Positions 42,445 to 51,371 are shown, numbered from the stretch's first letter. The stretch is DNA of 51,612 nt from Clostridia bacterium (GCA_009928785.1 SABY01000014.1:1-51612), one strand, 5' to 3'. The notes: generated from the sequence alone by a model not told the origin. Translations and numbers: made by a program.

Positions 42445-43710
42445 TTGATAAACAGAACCTACGTCCCTTTTTTCATCGTTCTTTGTCATGTTGTTTATCT
42501 CATTTTTGCAAGTCCTGTTGTAGCATTTTCTCAAACGGAGTCAGCACAACAAACTTTGACCAATAGCTTAAAGTTGGCCGGATTCGAAAATATATTCATC
42601 GAAACCAAGCCCGATACCCTCACAGTTTTCCTCGAAAACCGGCGCTACCGCTTTGAACCGCGAGGATTGGCTGAAGCTGCTATTATCATTCAAAGTAAAG
42701 TTAACGAAGGTAGCGCTGCTAAGTTACAGCTTGTCCTGTTGCAGGATAAAGTAGCGATGGTACAGGTAGTGATGCCAATGGATGTTGTGGAAAATTATGC
42801 GAAAGGTGTAGTCACAGATTCAGCGTTGATGCAGCTTGTGTTTGTTTCGATGGATGCACCGCAGTTGCCTCACAAAACCCCTGTTGCAAATAGTTCGCTT
42901 TATAAAGTTGACTTGCCGGTGCTACTGACATGGAATGCCAAGTTTGGCAATTTTGATAATCCGGTCGAATCCAATATCAACATCATTCCGGAGCTGAATT
43001 CCACGCTGGCAAAAGGACTTACGCTCAAAGCGCAATTGATCATCCCGGTTCAAAATGATTTTTTCTTTGTCAGTGAACGCGAAACAATCCGTCCTGGCAA
43101 TATCACATTAAATCAATTTGCCAGCCTGGCCGACAATTTTTACATCAATATTACCGCTGGTACTTTTAACAAAAACAGGGCAGGCGGCAATATCGAACTG
43201 AAGAAGTTGCTTGCAGAGGGGCGGGTAGGACTTGGTGCAAATGTTGGCTTTACGCGCTACTATTCGTTTACCGGTATCGAAACGGAATTTTACGACCAGC
43301 AGCCATATCTCACAGCACTTTTCACAGCCGAATACCGCTATAACCCTTACGATTTGATAGCACGGATGCAGGTTGGGAATTTTTTGTTTAACACGCCGGC
43401 CATACGTTTTGAGCTGATGCGGCAATTTGGAGAGGTAAAGATTGGATTTATGGCTTTGGCCACCAAAGACGACTTCGACGGAGGTTTCCGGTTCGTTGTT
43501 CCGCTGCCTCCGCGCAAGTACACAAAAATTAAATTTTTCCGCATCCGGCCAGCCGATAATTTCGCCTGGGAGTACCGCGCTAAGGGCTTTCCGCAAAATG
43601 GGGTAACATACAATACAGGCTATAATCTCACCGACATGCTGTTGGATTATAACCCCGACTTTATTAAAAAAAGGTTAATTATTGAATTTAAAACGCAGTT
43701 GAATAAATAG
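42445..43710 (+). CDS. YjbH-like exported outer-membrane protein (start uncertain)
   Basis: 421 aa if the TTG at 42445 is used. A signal peptide (INRTYVPFFIVLCHVVYLIF, then ASPVVAFSQ) is followed by a beta-rich region and a C-terminal part with the YjbH pattern: AGTFNKNRAGGNIELKKL, YLTALFTAEYRYNPYDL, VGNFLFNTPAIRFELMRQFG and VPLPPRKY. E. coli YjbH belongs to an exopolysaccharide operon; a similar role here is only inference. No ATG lies between the predicted promoter and the signal peptide. AAGGAGGG at 42407-42414 is followed by ATT (42418), GTG (wrong frame) and TTG (42445). The ATG at 42301 lies upstream of the promoter. Confidence 0.55.
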   Translation: MINRTYVPFFIVLCHVVYLIFASPVVAFSQTESAQQTLTNSLKLAGFENIFIETKPDTLTVFLENRRYRFEPRGLAEAAIIIQSKVNEGSAAKLQLVLLQDKVAMVQVVMPMDVVENYAKGVVTDSALMQLVFVSMDAPQLPHKTPVANSSLYKVDLPVLLTWNAKFGNFDNPVESNINIIPELNSTLAKGLTLKAQLIIPVQNDFFFVSERETIRPGNITLNQFASLADNFYINITAGTFNKNRAGGNIELKKLLAEGRVGLGANVGFTRYYSFTGIETEFYDQQPYLTALFTAEYRYNPYDLIARMQVGNFLFNTPAIRFELMRQFGEVKIGFMALATKDDFDGGFRFVVPLPPRKYTKIKFFRIRPADNFAWEYRAKGFPQNGVTYNTGYNLTDMLLDYNPDFIKKRLIIEFKTQLNK

Positions 43711-43716
43711 TTTTTT

Positions 43717-43724
43717 TACTTTTG
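43717..43724 (+). promoter_or_regulatory. Putative -7 box of the lipoprotein gene at 43762
   Basis: TACTTTTG (TAnnTTTG), with a TTG at 43699-43701 15 bp upstream. It lies 38 bp before the ATG. Confidence 0.45.
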
Positions 43725-43761
43725 AAAAAAATATCATCGTATCAATAAAAAAGGAGTAAAC

Positions 43762-44901
43762 ATGAAAACCAAATTTTACAAATCGTTTTTCGGCCTCGTC
43801 ATTGCAGGCGTGCTGATCTTCGGCTTTTCGCAATGCAAAAAAGTAGGCACTTCTGACTGGCCCGAGCCCAATCCTGAAACCCTCAACGAGCTTAAAGTAA
43901 CCGTTTTCGACGGTGACCAGGGCAACGCATTATCTAACTATACCATTACCGTGATAACGCCCGACGGTATTCTTAGCGAATACCAAAATGGATCAGGAAG
44001 CCTTACCCTGGAAGGAAAGCAAGTGGGAACCTACATCATTACAGCCACCAAACAGGGCTATCTTACCCGTAGCGCTATGGTTGATGTAGAAAAAACCCCC
44101 GAAGGAGTGATTGCTGTTACCAAAGAGCGTTTTTATCTTAGTAAGCTGGGAAACAAGGCTACTGTAAGCAGCTCCGGAGCCAGCATGGCTATCGAGAGCG
44201 ACTTTGAGCAGTCACCTATTCTTACATTCCCCGAAGGAGCAGTAAACCAACCTGTAGATGTTACTGTAACCTATATCCCAAGTCCGTCTAAGTTTGGCGA
44301 CTTTGAGGTGAAAGGCGAACGTGCCATCCAATCAGGATTCAGCTTCTCGCCCGATCTTACTTTCCCCGAAAACGCAAAGGCTACACTTCAGGTACCTGTC
44401 ACGATAGCTGCAGTTCGCAATGGCGAAAGCCCAATGCTGCTGGGTAGCTTCAACGAAGACACCCAAGAGTGGGAAATTATAGAAGGCGTGCTGAATGCTG
44501 ACCGCACTATGGCTACTTTCGAAATGCCACACTTTTCGCTATGGTACACATTCACAGGCTATCGAATGGTGAAAACCATGACCTGGTCGCCCTATGAGCT
44601 TTCCGGCCAATCGGAAAACTGTAGCGAAGGAGCCTGCGGAACGTTTGTGTATTCTATCGGATCATCAGCGCTGGTCACCAGCATGGCCGAATATAGCTTC
44701 GACCTGAAAGTTGTCGATACGCGTTGCATTGGGCCACGTTATCAATATGCACAGCAACTCTTCACACGTTGCCGTCTTGCAAACTTTAAAATTTATAACT
44801 ACACCGGTGAATATCTGGGCGAGTTTATCAACTTCCCCTTCGAAGTATTCAACTGGAAAGTTCAGGAAACCTATTGCCACCATCAAGGCTGGGGCAATTA
44901 A
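43762..44901 (+). CDS. Lipoprotein with carboxypeptidase-regulatory-like domain
   Basis: 379 aa. The signal peptide ends in lipobox-like FGFSQC (Cys26), followed by KK. Residues about 42-125 form a carboxypeptidase regulatory-like or transthyretin-like beta domain (LKVTVFDGDQGNALSNYTI, VGTYIITATKQGYL). The remaining part is beta-rich with FPEGAVNQPVDVTVTYIPSP and a Cys-containing C-terminus (CSEGACGTF, CRLANFK, YCHHQGWGN). No enzymatic motif was seen. It follows the YjbH-like gene by 51 bp, so it may share its transcript. A terminator-like hairpin follows. Confidence 0.75.
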   Translation: MKTKFYKSFFGLVIAGVLIFGFSQCKKVGTSDWPEPNPETLNELKVTVFDGDQGNALSNYTITVITPDGILSEYQNGSGSLTLEGKQVGTYIITATKQGYLTRSAMVDVEKTPEGVIAVTKERFYLSKLGNKATVSSSGASMAIESDFEQSPILTFPEGAVNQPVDVTVTYIPSPSKFGDFEVKGERAIQSGFSFSPDLTFPENAKATLQVPVTIAAVRNGESPMLLGSFNEDTQEWEIIEGVLNADRTMATFEMPHFSLWYTFTGYRMVKTMTWSPYELSGQSENCSEGACGTFVYSIGSSALVTSMAEYSFDLKVVDTRCIGPRYQYAQQLFTRCRLANFKIYNYTGEYLGEFINFPFEVFNWKVQETYCHHQGWGN

Positions 44902-44926
44902 TCTTCCACCGAAATAGTTTACTCTT

Positions 44927-44963
44927 AAGCATGAAGCATCATTGTATGTTTCATGCTTTTTTT
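44927..44963 (+). terminator. Rho-independent terminator after the lipoprotein gene
   Basis: AAGCATGAA (44927-44935) pairs with TTCATGCTT (44950-44958), loop 14 nt, then a T-tract to 44963. It lies in the 87-bp gap before the next outer-membrane protein gene. An apparent ATG in it (44953) is part of the stem. Confidence 0.75.
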
Positions 44964-44988
44964 ATTCGGAAAGTTACACCTTATTAAT

Positions 44989-45696
44989 ATGATTATGCGA
45001 AACACCATTTTTAAATCAACATTCATTTTTGTTTTTTCTGCAATACTTATGTTGGCTATTGCCGGAAGTGCTTCGGCGCAAGACACCACAAATTTTAGTT
45101 TCAGGGGTTTTGGGCTTTCGATGGGTATTTATCAGCCCGAGCTTGATTACTGGAAAAACGATACCTCTTCACCTTTTCGCAACAGCGATTTTAGTACAAC
45201 ACTTATTGTGGAAGGATTTGCTGAGTTCCGCCTTATCAAAGACCTTGCGGCAAAGGCTGGCATCGGTTATTGGCAGGCGCGTGCCGAAACTACCATTCCC
45301 ACCTACGGCAAAACGCAGCTATTGTTAAATGGGTATCCCATCAGCCTTGATGTGCGGTATTATGCTTCTCCTTTGCAGGTTGCCTTTATCACTCCCTATG
45401 TAGGTGTTGGTGGCGAGTTGGTGCTAATAAGCTATCAGTTGAGTTTTGAAGACAAAGAAGACCCTGATCCCACCAATGGGAGCACCGTGTTGGGTTCGGC
45501 CACCATTGGGCTTCAGATGAAGCTATCGCGTAACTTTGCTTTCGACGTTTTTGCTGATTACAAGCTGGGCAATTATCAACAGGCTTTTCTTGTGGAGGTT
45601 CCCAATCCCGATCAGCCGTCAGCGGAAACTGAGATCACCCGCGACATTTCCCTCTCCGGGCCACGACTGGGGATTTCGCTCAAGTATCTGTTTTAG
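44989..45696 (+). CDS. Outer-membrane beta-barrel protein
   Basis: 235 aa from ATG at 44989 (MIMRNTIFKSTFIF); the ATG at 44953 is rejected because it lies in the terminator stem. The signal peptide ends ASAQ, then come strands such as FSFRGFGLSMGIYQPEL, VRYYASPLQVAFITPYVGVG and the terminal GPRLGISLKYLF with the Phe end typical of Omp85-dependent barrels. It probably has 8-10 strands. Function is unknown. A 14-bp repeat array begins 7 bp after its stop. Confidence 0.75.
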   Translation: MIMRNTIFKSTFIFVFSAILMLAIAGSASAQDTTNFSFRGFGLSMGIYQPELDYWKNDTSSPFRNSDFSTTLIVEGFAEFRLIKDLAAKAGIGYWQARAETTIPTYGKTQLLLNGYPISLDVRYYASPLQVAFITPYVGVGGELVLISYQLSFEDKEDPDPTNGSTVLGSATIGLQMKLSRNFAFDVFADYKLGNYQQAFLVEVPNPDQPSAETEITRDISLSGPRLGISLKYLF

Positions 45697-45703
45697 GAAG
45701 AAA

Positions 45704-45815
45704 GTAGAGGTTAGAAGGTAGAGGTTGGAAGGTGGAGGTTAGAAGGTAGAGGTTGGAAGGTAGAGGTTGGAAGGTAGAGGTTAGAAGGTAGAGGTTAGAA
45801 GGTAGAAATTGGAGG
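45704..45815 (+). repeat. 14-bp minisatellite array, locus 3
   Basis: Eight units of the type GTAGAGGTTAGAAG or GTAGAGGTTGGAAG (45704-45717, 45718-45731, and so on to 45815), in the same orientation as the upstream gene. The first unit starts 7 bp after the TAG stop. Confidence 0.93.
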
Positions 45816-45956
45816 TTTAGAACTTCTCGTATTTCTTCTTCAAAACTATTGGTAATCTATCTTCCTTGCCCTGTCGAAGGTGGAAGGTAATGATATTATG
45901 ACACACTGACTGGCGGGGAAAACCTACAAATCGTGGTAATAACAAACCAGTTTCCT

Positions 45957-46637
45957 TTAAAAAGGCATCAACGAAATCCCAACTGAGATGGGATAAGTTT
46001 CGGGGCCTTTGTCTTTTGTAAAAAGATTGGTGAGCGAATAAAAACCTGTGAGGTTTATAAATTTCCATCCCACTCTGGCAGTGACGCCATACCTGAACTT
46101 CTCGATGTTGGGCACATCTTTAAACTTCACGAAGATGTTGTCGGAGGAGCCGAAGATGTAATCTTCGCCCTTGTATTTGGTGTGGCTGTCGATGAGAAAT
46201 CCAAACTTAAAGCCAAGCGCTGCACGAAATTCTTTGTCGGTGCGCAGTCTGAATTCGAGCGGGATGTCAAGATAAGAATAGCTGATTTTGTTTTTCTTGT
46301 AATCGTTGCCGGGGTAAAGGCTTTTGATGGGATAAAGTGCTGAAACATTAAGGCTGTCTTCAACTACAAAAGCGTCGGTGTAAAAGTTGTGAGAGCCAAG
46401 GCCGGCGCCTATGGCAAAACTAAAATCGCTCTCGGCAATCTGAAAGTCGTACAGCATGGAGAAATTAACACCCAGATTAAAAAACTTGTTGTCGATCGAG
46501 TCGGGGATGTCCACATAAAAATCGTTGAAGACATCGAAAACAGCACTCACCTTTTTGCGTGTACTCTCGCTCACAGGCTGACTAAAACTCTGGAAACCTG
46601 CGCAAACAATCAAAACAATAATCAAGACTCGTTTCAT
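45957..46637 (-). CDS. PorT-like outer-membrane beta-barrel protein
   Basis: 226 aa from ATG at 46637 (MKRVLIIVLIVCAGFQSFSQ, a clean signal peptide); the frame is open to 46730 but those residues are poor. The chain alternates strands such as FNLGVNFSMLYDFQ, FAIGAGLGSHNFY, YSYLDIPLEFRLR and ends in YPISVGISLMPF. This matches the porin/OMP_b-brl (PorT-like) group. PorT is part of T9SS in Porphyromonas, but many relatives have no known role. A -7 box TACCTTTG lies 28 bp upstream. Confidence 0.75.
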   Translation of the reverse strand: MKRVLIIVLIVCAGFQSFSQPVSESTRKKVSAVFDVFNDFYVDIPDSIDNKFFNLGVNFSMLYDFQIAESDFSFAIGAGLGSHNFYTDAFVVEDSLNVSALYPIKSLYPGNDYKKNKISYSYLDIPLEFRLRTDKEFRAALGFKFGFLIDSHTKYKGEDYIFGSSDNIFVKFKDVPNIEKFRYGVTARVGWKFINLTGFYSLTNLFTKDKGPETYPISVGISLMPF

Positions 46638-46664
46638 AATGGGATAGTTTACTAAATTTTTTGG

Positions 46665-46672
46665 CAAAGGTA
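46665..46672 (-). promoter_or_regulatory. Putative -7 box of the PorT-like gene
   Basis: TACCTTTG on the minus strand (TAnnTTTG), 28 bp before the ATG. Confidence 0.45.
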
Positions 46673-46842
46673 ATGTTTTACTTTCTCTCTGCCGCTGGCG
46701 GCAATACCGCAGCAAGAATAATGCAAACAAAATAAACTCCCTTAGGGTTTAATTATTTCGCGAAAGCGGCATTTAAAAAATTGGAGCTGTTTTATTGCTA
46801 TTTGGAACTTCTCGCTAACGAGCTGGGCTAACAGCAGCAATT

Positions 46843-47202
46843 TTACGGATGGTGCATCTCGCCTTCGCCAACAGGCTCCATGGTTGTGGCCAGTCGGCAC
46901 ATGTTTTTGTCGTCTTCCTGGTAAAAAAGATACACCGGCCCTTCGTTGCGTAGCATGTCAACAATGGCAGGCATATCCTGCATGTGATAATAAAAATAAT
47001 AGAGATTGTGCATCTTCATGGCTTTGGGGAGTTTGTTGCCGTCGGATACAAAATTGATGTAACCCAAAAAACCTATCTGGGCAGTAATCATGATCACGGC
47101 TTTGTACTCCGCCTCCTCCGCCCGCGACGAGAAAAGCATGTAGGTGTAGTGGGTAATGGTGCGTACTTCGATTTCTTTTTCTTTCCCTTTTTCCTGGATC
47201 AT
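46843..47202 (-). CDS. Unknown small protein (119 aa)
   Basis: Starts at ATG 47202 (MIQEKGKEKEIEVRTITHYT); a TTG frame extension to 47232 falls over the -7 box. It has no signal peptide. The alternating helix-strand pattern with YMLFSSRAEEAEYKAVIMIT and YYFYYHMQDMPAIVDMLRNE suggests a small alpha/beta fold. I do not recognise a family. It is divergent from aspS. Confidence 0.6.
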   Translation of the reverse strand: MIQEKGKEKEIEVRTITHYTYMLFSSRAEEAEYKAVIMITAQIGFLGYINFVSDGNKLPKAMKMHNLYYFYYHMQDMPAIVDMLRNEGPVYLFYQEDDKNMCRLATTMEPVGEGEMHHP

Positions 47203-47229
47203 AGCTGATATTTTTTTTAAATGAATGTC

Positions 47230-47237
47230 CAAAAGTA
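47230..47237 (-). promoter_or_regulatory. Putative -7 box of the small unknown gene
   Basis: TACTTTTG on the minus strand (TAnnTTTG), 28 bp before the ATG at 47202. Confidence 0.4.
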
Positions 47238-47369
47238 GAAAAATATCGAAACGTGCTACATTATTTGGCGAAAGCCTTAAGAAAATTGCCCGGATACACC
47301 ATTGCGAAAAGCAGCATGACTACCTGCTTTTTTACTACTTTCGCCGACAAATATTTAATTACGATCATT

Positions 47370-49136
47370 ATGTTACGAACACATACATGCGGCGAATTGA
47401 GCATGAAAAATCTGGGCGAAGAGGTACGCCTTACGGGATGGGTACAACGGGTAAGAGATAAGGGCGGCCTGGTATGGATCGACCTGCGCGATCGCTATGG
47501 AATTACGCAGCTTGTGATGGAGGAGGGCGTAACCGAACCCGGCATTCTGCAACTTGCCGGCACATTTGGACGCGAATATGTGATAGAAGCAGGCGGCGAG
47601 GTAATCGAGCGGATTTCGAAAAATCCAAAGCTGGCTACCGGCGATATCGAGGTACGCGTTACCGTGCTGCGGTTGCTCAACGCTTCCAAAGTGCCGCCTT
47701 TTACCATCGAAGACCAAACCGACGGCGGCGAAGAGCTGCGCATGAAATACCGCTACCTCGACCTGCGACGCAACACCGTAAAACAAAACCTGCTGCTGCG
47801 CCACCGCATGGCCGCCGAAACACGCAAATATCTGGATGCACAACAGTTTGTGGAGGTGGAGACGCCCGTGCTTATCGTTTCTACCCCCGAAGGAGCACGC
47901 GACTTTGTGGTACCTTCGCGGATGAATCCCGGCGAATTTTACGCCCTGCCGCAGTCGCCCCAAACTTTCAAGCAATTGCTCATGGTGGCCGGCATGGATC
48001 GTTATTATCAAATCGTGAAATGCTTTCGCGACGAAGACCTGCGCGCCGACCGCCAGCCGGAGTTTACACAGATCGACTGCGAGATGTCGTTCGTAACCCA
48101 GGAAGATATACTCAACACTTTCGAGGGAATGGTGCGCCACCTTTTTAGAACCATCAAGGATGTCGGTTTTGAAGACGCCATCCCGCGCATGACTTACGCC
48201 GATGCCATGAAACTTTATGGCTCCGACAAGCCCGACCTGCGGTTTGATATGGTTTTTAAAGAAATTTCCGGCGAGGTAAAAAATCATGGCTTCCCTGCCT
48301 TCGATCAGGCCGAAATCGTAGTGGGCATCAACGTATCCGGCGCCGCCGGCTATACCCGCAAGCAACTCGACGAGCTGACTGACTTTGTGAAGAAGCCGCA
48401 AATCGGCAGCAAAGGATTGGTGTATGTGCGCTACCACGAAGATGGAACGCTGAAGTCGTCGGTAGATAAATTTTATAATAATGATGATCTCAAAAACTGG
48501 GCGCAGCAATTTGATGCACAACCCGGCGACCTGATGCTGATCCTGGCGGGTGACACCAACCAAACGCGAAAAGCGTTGGGCAGCCTGCGCCTGGAGATGG
48601 CCAACCAACTGGGGCTGCGCGACCCTAACGTATTTAGCCCGCTGTGGGTTGTCGATTTTCCGTTGCTGGAATGGGACGAAGAATCCCGGCGTTTTTATGC
48701 CATGCACCATCCTTTTACTTCGCCCAAGCCCGAAGATATAGCGCTGCTGAAAAGCGATCCGCGCCAGGTTCGCGCCAACGCTTACGATTTGGTTATAAAT
48801 GGCGTTGAGATAGGTGGTGGCTCCATCCGTATCCACAACAAAGAACTTCAGCAGAAAATGTTCGAAATTCTGGGTTTTACCCCGGAGCTGGCGCAGGCAC
48901 AATTTGGTTTTTTGATGAATGCCTTCGAATACGGCGCGCCACCCCACGGCGGCATCGCCCTGGGTTTCGACCGCCTGGTATCGCTCTTCGGCGGCAGCGA
49001 CAGCATCCGCGACTATATCGCCTTCCCAAAAAACAACGCCGGCCGCGACGTGATGATCGACGCCCCCGCACCCATCGCCCAACAGCAACTCGACGAGCTG
49101 GGTTTGATTGTGAAGAAGGAAGTAGGTAGAAAGTAG
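47370..49136 (+). CDS. aspS: Aspartyl-tRNA synthetase
   Basis: 588 aa from ATG at 47370 ([20 protein letters not shown]); the longer frame starting at 47253 is rejected. Class IIb enzyme of the bacterial type, with OB anticodon domain ([20 protein letters not shown]), motif 2 ([18 protein letters not shown]), the GAD insertion (about 290-420) and motif 3 ([16 protein letters not shown]). It loads Asp on tRNA-Asp. Presence of AsnRS (1936-3336) suggests it need not misacylate tRNA-Asn. The last codons (GTA GGT AGA AAG TAG) belong to the 14-bp repeat family, so the C-terminus VGRK and the stop seem to come from the repeat. Confidence 0.96.
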   Translation: MLRTHTCGELSMKNLGEEVRLTGWVQRVRDKGGLVWIDLRDRYGITQLVMEEGVTEPGILQLAGTFGREYVIEAGGEVIERISKNPKLATGDIEVRVTVLRLLNASKVPPFTIEDQTDGGEELRMKYRYLDLRRNTVKQNLLLRHRMAAETRKYLDAQQFVEVETPVLIVSTPEGARDFVVPSRMNPGEFYALPQSPQTFKQLLMVAGMDRYYQIVKCFRDEDLRADRQPEFTQIDCEMSFVTQEDILNTFEGMVRHLFRTIKDVGFEDAIPRMTYADAMKLYGSDKPDLRFDMVFKEISGEVKNHGFPAFDQAEIVVGINVSGAAGYTRKQLDELTDFVKKPQIGSKGLVYVRYHEDGTLKSSVDKFYNNDDLKNWAQQFDAQPGDLMLILAGDTNQTRKALGSLRLEMANQLGLRDPNVFSPLWVVDFPLLEWDEESRRFYAMHHPFTSPKPEDIALLKSDPRQVRANAYDLVINGVEIGGGSIRIHNKELQQKMFEILGFTPELAQAQFGFLMNAFEYGAPPHGGIALGFDRLVSLFGGSDSIRDYIAFPKNNAGRDVMIDAPAPIAQQQLDELGLIVKKEVGRK

Positions 49137-49194
49137 ATGTTGGGGGGTAGAGGTTGGGAGGATGAGGTTAGAAATTGGAAGATAGAAGTTAGAG
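49122..49194 (+). repeat. 14-bp minisatellite array, locus 4
   Basis: A partial unit (49122-49132) overlaps the end of aspS. It is followed by GTAGATGTTGGGGG (49133-49146), GTAGAGGTTGGGAG (49147-49160), GATGAGGTTAGAAA (49161-49174), 6 bp and GATAGAAGTTAGAG (49181-49194). It is the most decayed array of the four and has the same orientation as aspS. Confidence 0.8.
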
Positions 49195-49316
49195 TGGCTA
49201 AAGTGCATGCACCATTTTAAGCGGTAGAGCTACGCAATATTTGTAGAAACTACTCCCCTTGAAACCAACTAAAGATGCGTTGCCCCGAAATATTACAACT
49301 CTGAACCTCAAAAATG

Positions 49317-50549
49317 CTATTGTTCAACAAATCGGAATAATTCTTCATCGCTTAATTTCCAATGCAGCTTTATAAAATTTTTACCGATACTTTGCACTAT
49401 GCCCAGTATTTCTTCTCCGTTCTGCAGGTTCCGTTCAATTTGTTTTTTCTCTTTTACACTTATCTTGTAGTTGTCATTGGAAACATAAAGCTTTCCGATG
49501 AATTTACCCTCAACAAGGTATTTGGTGATTGTTCTGCCTAAATCATCTTCTATTTTTATTACTTCTGCTTTAACGGTTTTTCCAATTAGGTTTATTTTTT
49601 CTGCAATTTTTTTGTCGATAATGTTTTCTATTGTGTTGTGTAAGTTGGGGAAATTTTTTTCAATCTCTTTTGCTTTGTTATCCGCATCAGGATTGTATCT
49701 TGATAAAATTTTTTCGATTTCTTGTTCGAGCACCCATTTTAGCTGCAAGGTTTTGGTTTTGTAATTAACCATAATCACCTCGCAATGGATTAAATCTCCA
49801 ACCTCCAGCTTTAAAATCGCATTGTTGATTTTTGCGCGTCTGGTACCGTAAATCGAATAGGTCGGTGGCAAAGTCGCCTCGTACTTGCCGGCAGCAAGAT
49901 AACACGGCGTGTTATTGCCTATTTCCACAATTTTGACTGGTAGCACCTCCCCGATAAGTTGCTCAATGTTTCCATTAAACCATCCTTTTAGTGCTTGATT
50001 GGTTCCCAAAATTATTTGGCTATCCACGTTATACCCCCAAAACGTTGGTTGAAGAATATCTCCTGTTTTTATCTGTTCGAAAGCTTCTTCTGTAGCAAAA
50101 TTCGACTTGTGTAGCAGAGCGACGATTGACCCACACCGCCATTTGAAGTTGTAGCCTATGTCGATGAAAACTCCATAATCGACCCTGTGAACAACCACGC
50201 CCTTGCATTTTTCATTTTCAATTAAATCATATCTTTTAAACTGGGCTGTTTCTCCATTTAAGATAATTGCTAAAGGGTCTTTTTTAAAATGGTGAACTTT
50301 ACCAAAGAAAATTTTTCCTTGTAAGGTGGGGAAAATAGCTTCCCAGGATTTCGGATTAATGTATTTCCATGGCATGTGGCCGAATGAAATGAATCCGTTG
50401 AGTCCATTGGTGTTGACAATAAAACCTCTGTCCTTGATATCTTTTATTGCAAATGCGATGTTATCGCCTTTGGCAAGAAGTCTTTCAAAATTCTCAATTC
50501 GTTTTGCCAGACAACCCTCTTGTTGCGAAATATTTGTGTCTCCTTTCAA
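49317..50549 (-). CDS. Multi-S1-domain RNA-binding protein
   Basis: 410 aa from TTG at 50549. About four S1/OB-like domains can be seen. Domain 1 (28-90) contains GDNIAFAIKDIKDRGFIV. Domain 2 (about 113-180) contains KCKGVVVHRVDYGVFIDIG. Domain 3 (about 198-275) contains LIGEVLPVKIVEIG. Domain 4 (about 322-405) contains LIGKTVKAEVIKIEDDLG. Between 3 and 4 is a helical, Lys/Glu-rich segment. S1 domains bind RNA; a partner or reaction cannot be named. It is strongly AT-rich and Lys/Ile/Asn-rich next to GC-richer aspS, which suggests transfer. The ribosome site AAAGGAG (50541-50547) lies inside the TTG-start frame, with ATT codon 7 at good spacing, so the true start is open. Confidence 0.65.
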   Translation of the reverse strand: MKGDTNISQQEGCLAKRIENFERLLAKGDNIAFAIKDIKDRGFIVNTNGLNGFISFGHMPWKYINPKSWEAIFPTLQGKIFFGKVHHFKKDPLAIILNGETAQFKRYDLIENEKCKGVVVHRVDYGVFIDIGYNFKWRCGSIVALLHKSNFATEEAFEQIKTGDILQPTFWGYNVDSQIILGTNQALKGWFNGNIEQLIGEVLPVKIVEIGNNTPCYLAAGKYEATLPPTYSIYGTRRAKINNAILKLEVGDLIHCEVIMVNYKTKTLQLKWVLEQEIEKILSRYNPDADNKAKEIEKNFPNLHNTIENIIDKKIAEKINLIGKTVKAEVIKIEDDLGRTITKYLVEGKFIGKLYVSNDNYKISVKEKKQIERNLQNGEEILGIVQSIGKNFIKLHWKLSDEELFRFVEQ

Positions 50550-50690
50550 GCTAATTTATCTTTTGTTTCTTCATTTACAAAATTACAATTTTAAAATGGA
50601 ATTAAGATAAATTAGCCTGCCTTGAGCCTGGGGACTAAAAGAAAATCTTCCAGTCGAGGTCGCGTACCGTTTTTTTTGACGGAGGACTAC

Positions 50691-50732
50691 CTATCGAATT
50701 ACCACCTTTTTGGTAATGATTTCATTTCGGCA
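50691..50732 (-). pseudogene. Possible T9SS tail relic after the barrel gene
   Basis: Directly after the TGA stop of the next gene (50733-50735), and in the same frame, 13 codons read CRNEIITKKVVIR and a stop. The KKVVIR end is the usual tail of type A sorting domains. It may be a relic of a lost gene or chance. Confidence 0.3.
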
Positions 50733-51320
50733 TCAAAACGAAACCGACAGATTGTAGGAAGTCATATATAGATTATAGTCGCGCGGGCCACGCCAGGTAG
50801 CGCCAACATATACCGGCGTTTTCACAAATTCGAGCTGCGGATAGAGCTGAAACTTGAGGGATTTTACGGTAAAGAACACCCCCAGTTGTGCTGTGAAAGA
50901 ATACAAAACCCGGTTGAAATCATAGGATTTATCGGGGTCGTTTAGCAGCAGCCAGAGCTTGATGCCCGGCCCCAGGAAAATGCCGGCTTTGTTTCCAATC
51001 TGTATGTTAAGCCCCAGCGGGATGGCGCCATAGCTCAGGTCGTAATATTCGTAGTTGAGGCGCGTAAACGACAAGCCGGTGTAGAAATGGAAAAGTGTGG
51101 GCGGGGGATTGTAAAAAACCAGACCACCAATTTCATAGCCGCTGCTATAGACTTTGGGAAAAAGCTTAACGCCGGGGGAAACATCTTTAATAGTAAACTT
51201 AGCAAGAGCAACATGCGGCGCATAATGGAAGTTTTGCGCGCTGGCGCCCGCCGCCGATAAAACCAACAGGATTATCAATCCGCATAGTTTTGTTTTGGGA
51301 GATTTTGGCCGATGTTTCAT
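50733..51320 (-). CDS. Outer-membrane beta-barrel protein
   Basis: 195 aa from ATG at 51320 (MKHRPKSPKTKLCGLIILLV, then SAAGASAQ as signal peptide end). Strands such as GYEIGGLVFYNPPPTLFHFY, IPLGLNIQIGNKAGIFLGPG and the final YNLYMTSYNLSVSF with a C-terminal Phe indicate a small outer-membrane barrel. No motif shows an enzymatic role. A -7 box TAATTTTG is 44 bp upstream. Confidence 0.75.
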   Translation of the reverse strand: MKHRPKSPKTKLCGLIILLVLSAAGASAQNFHYAPHVALAKFTIKDVSPGVKLFPKVYSSGYEIGGLVFYNPPPTLFHFYTGLSFTRLNYEYYDLSYGAIPLGLNIQIGNKAGIFLGPGIKLWLLLNDPDKSYDFNRVLYSFTAQLGVFFTVKSLKFQLYPQLEFVKTPVYVGATWRGPRDYNLYMTSYNLSVSF

Positions 51321-51363
51321 CTCAATTTTTGTTTACGTGTTATTAGGGTCATTTGCCTTGTGG

Positions 51364-51371
51364 CAAAATTA
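51364..51371 (-). promoter_or_regulatory. Putative -7 box of the barrel gene at 50733-51320
   Basis: TAATTTTG on the minus strand (TAnnTTTG), 44 bp before the ATG. Confidence 0.4.

Noticed and set aside
44953..44988. Upstream ATG for the outer-membrane protein gene
   Set aside because: It lies inside the stem and T-tract of the terminator at 44927-44963 and precedes the natural signal peptide.
47373..49208. Long open frame of 611 codons antisense to aspS
   Set aside because: It is the mirror frame of a certain, conserved gene; the translation is His/Val-rich without any domain, and it arises from codon bias of aspS.
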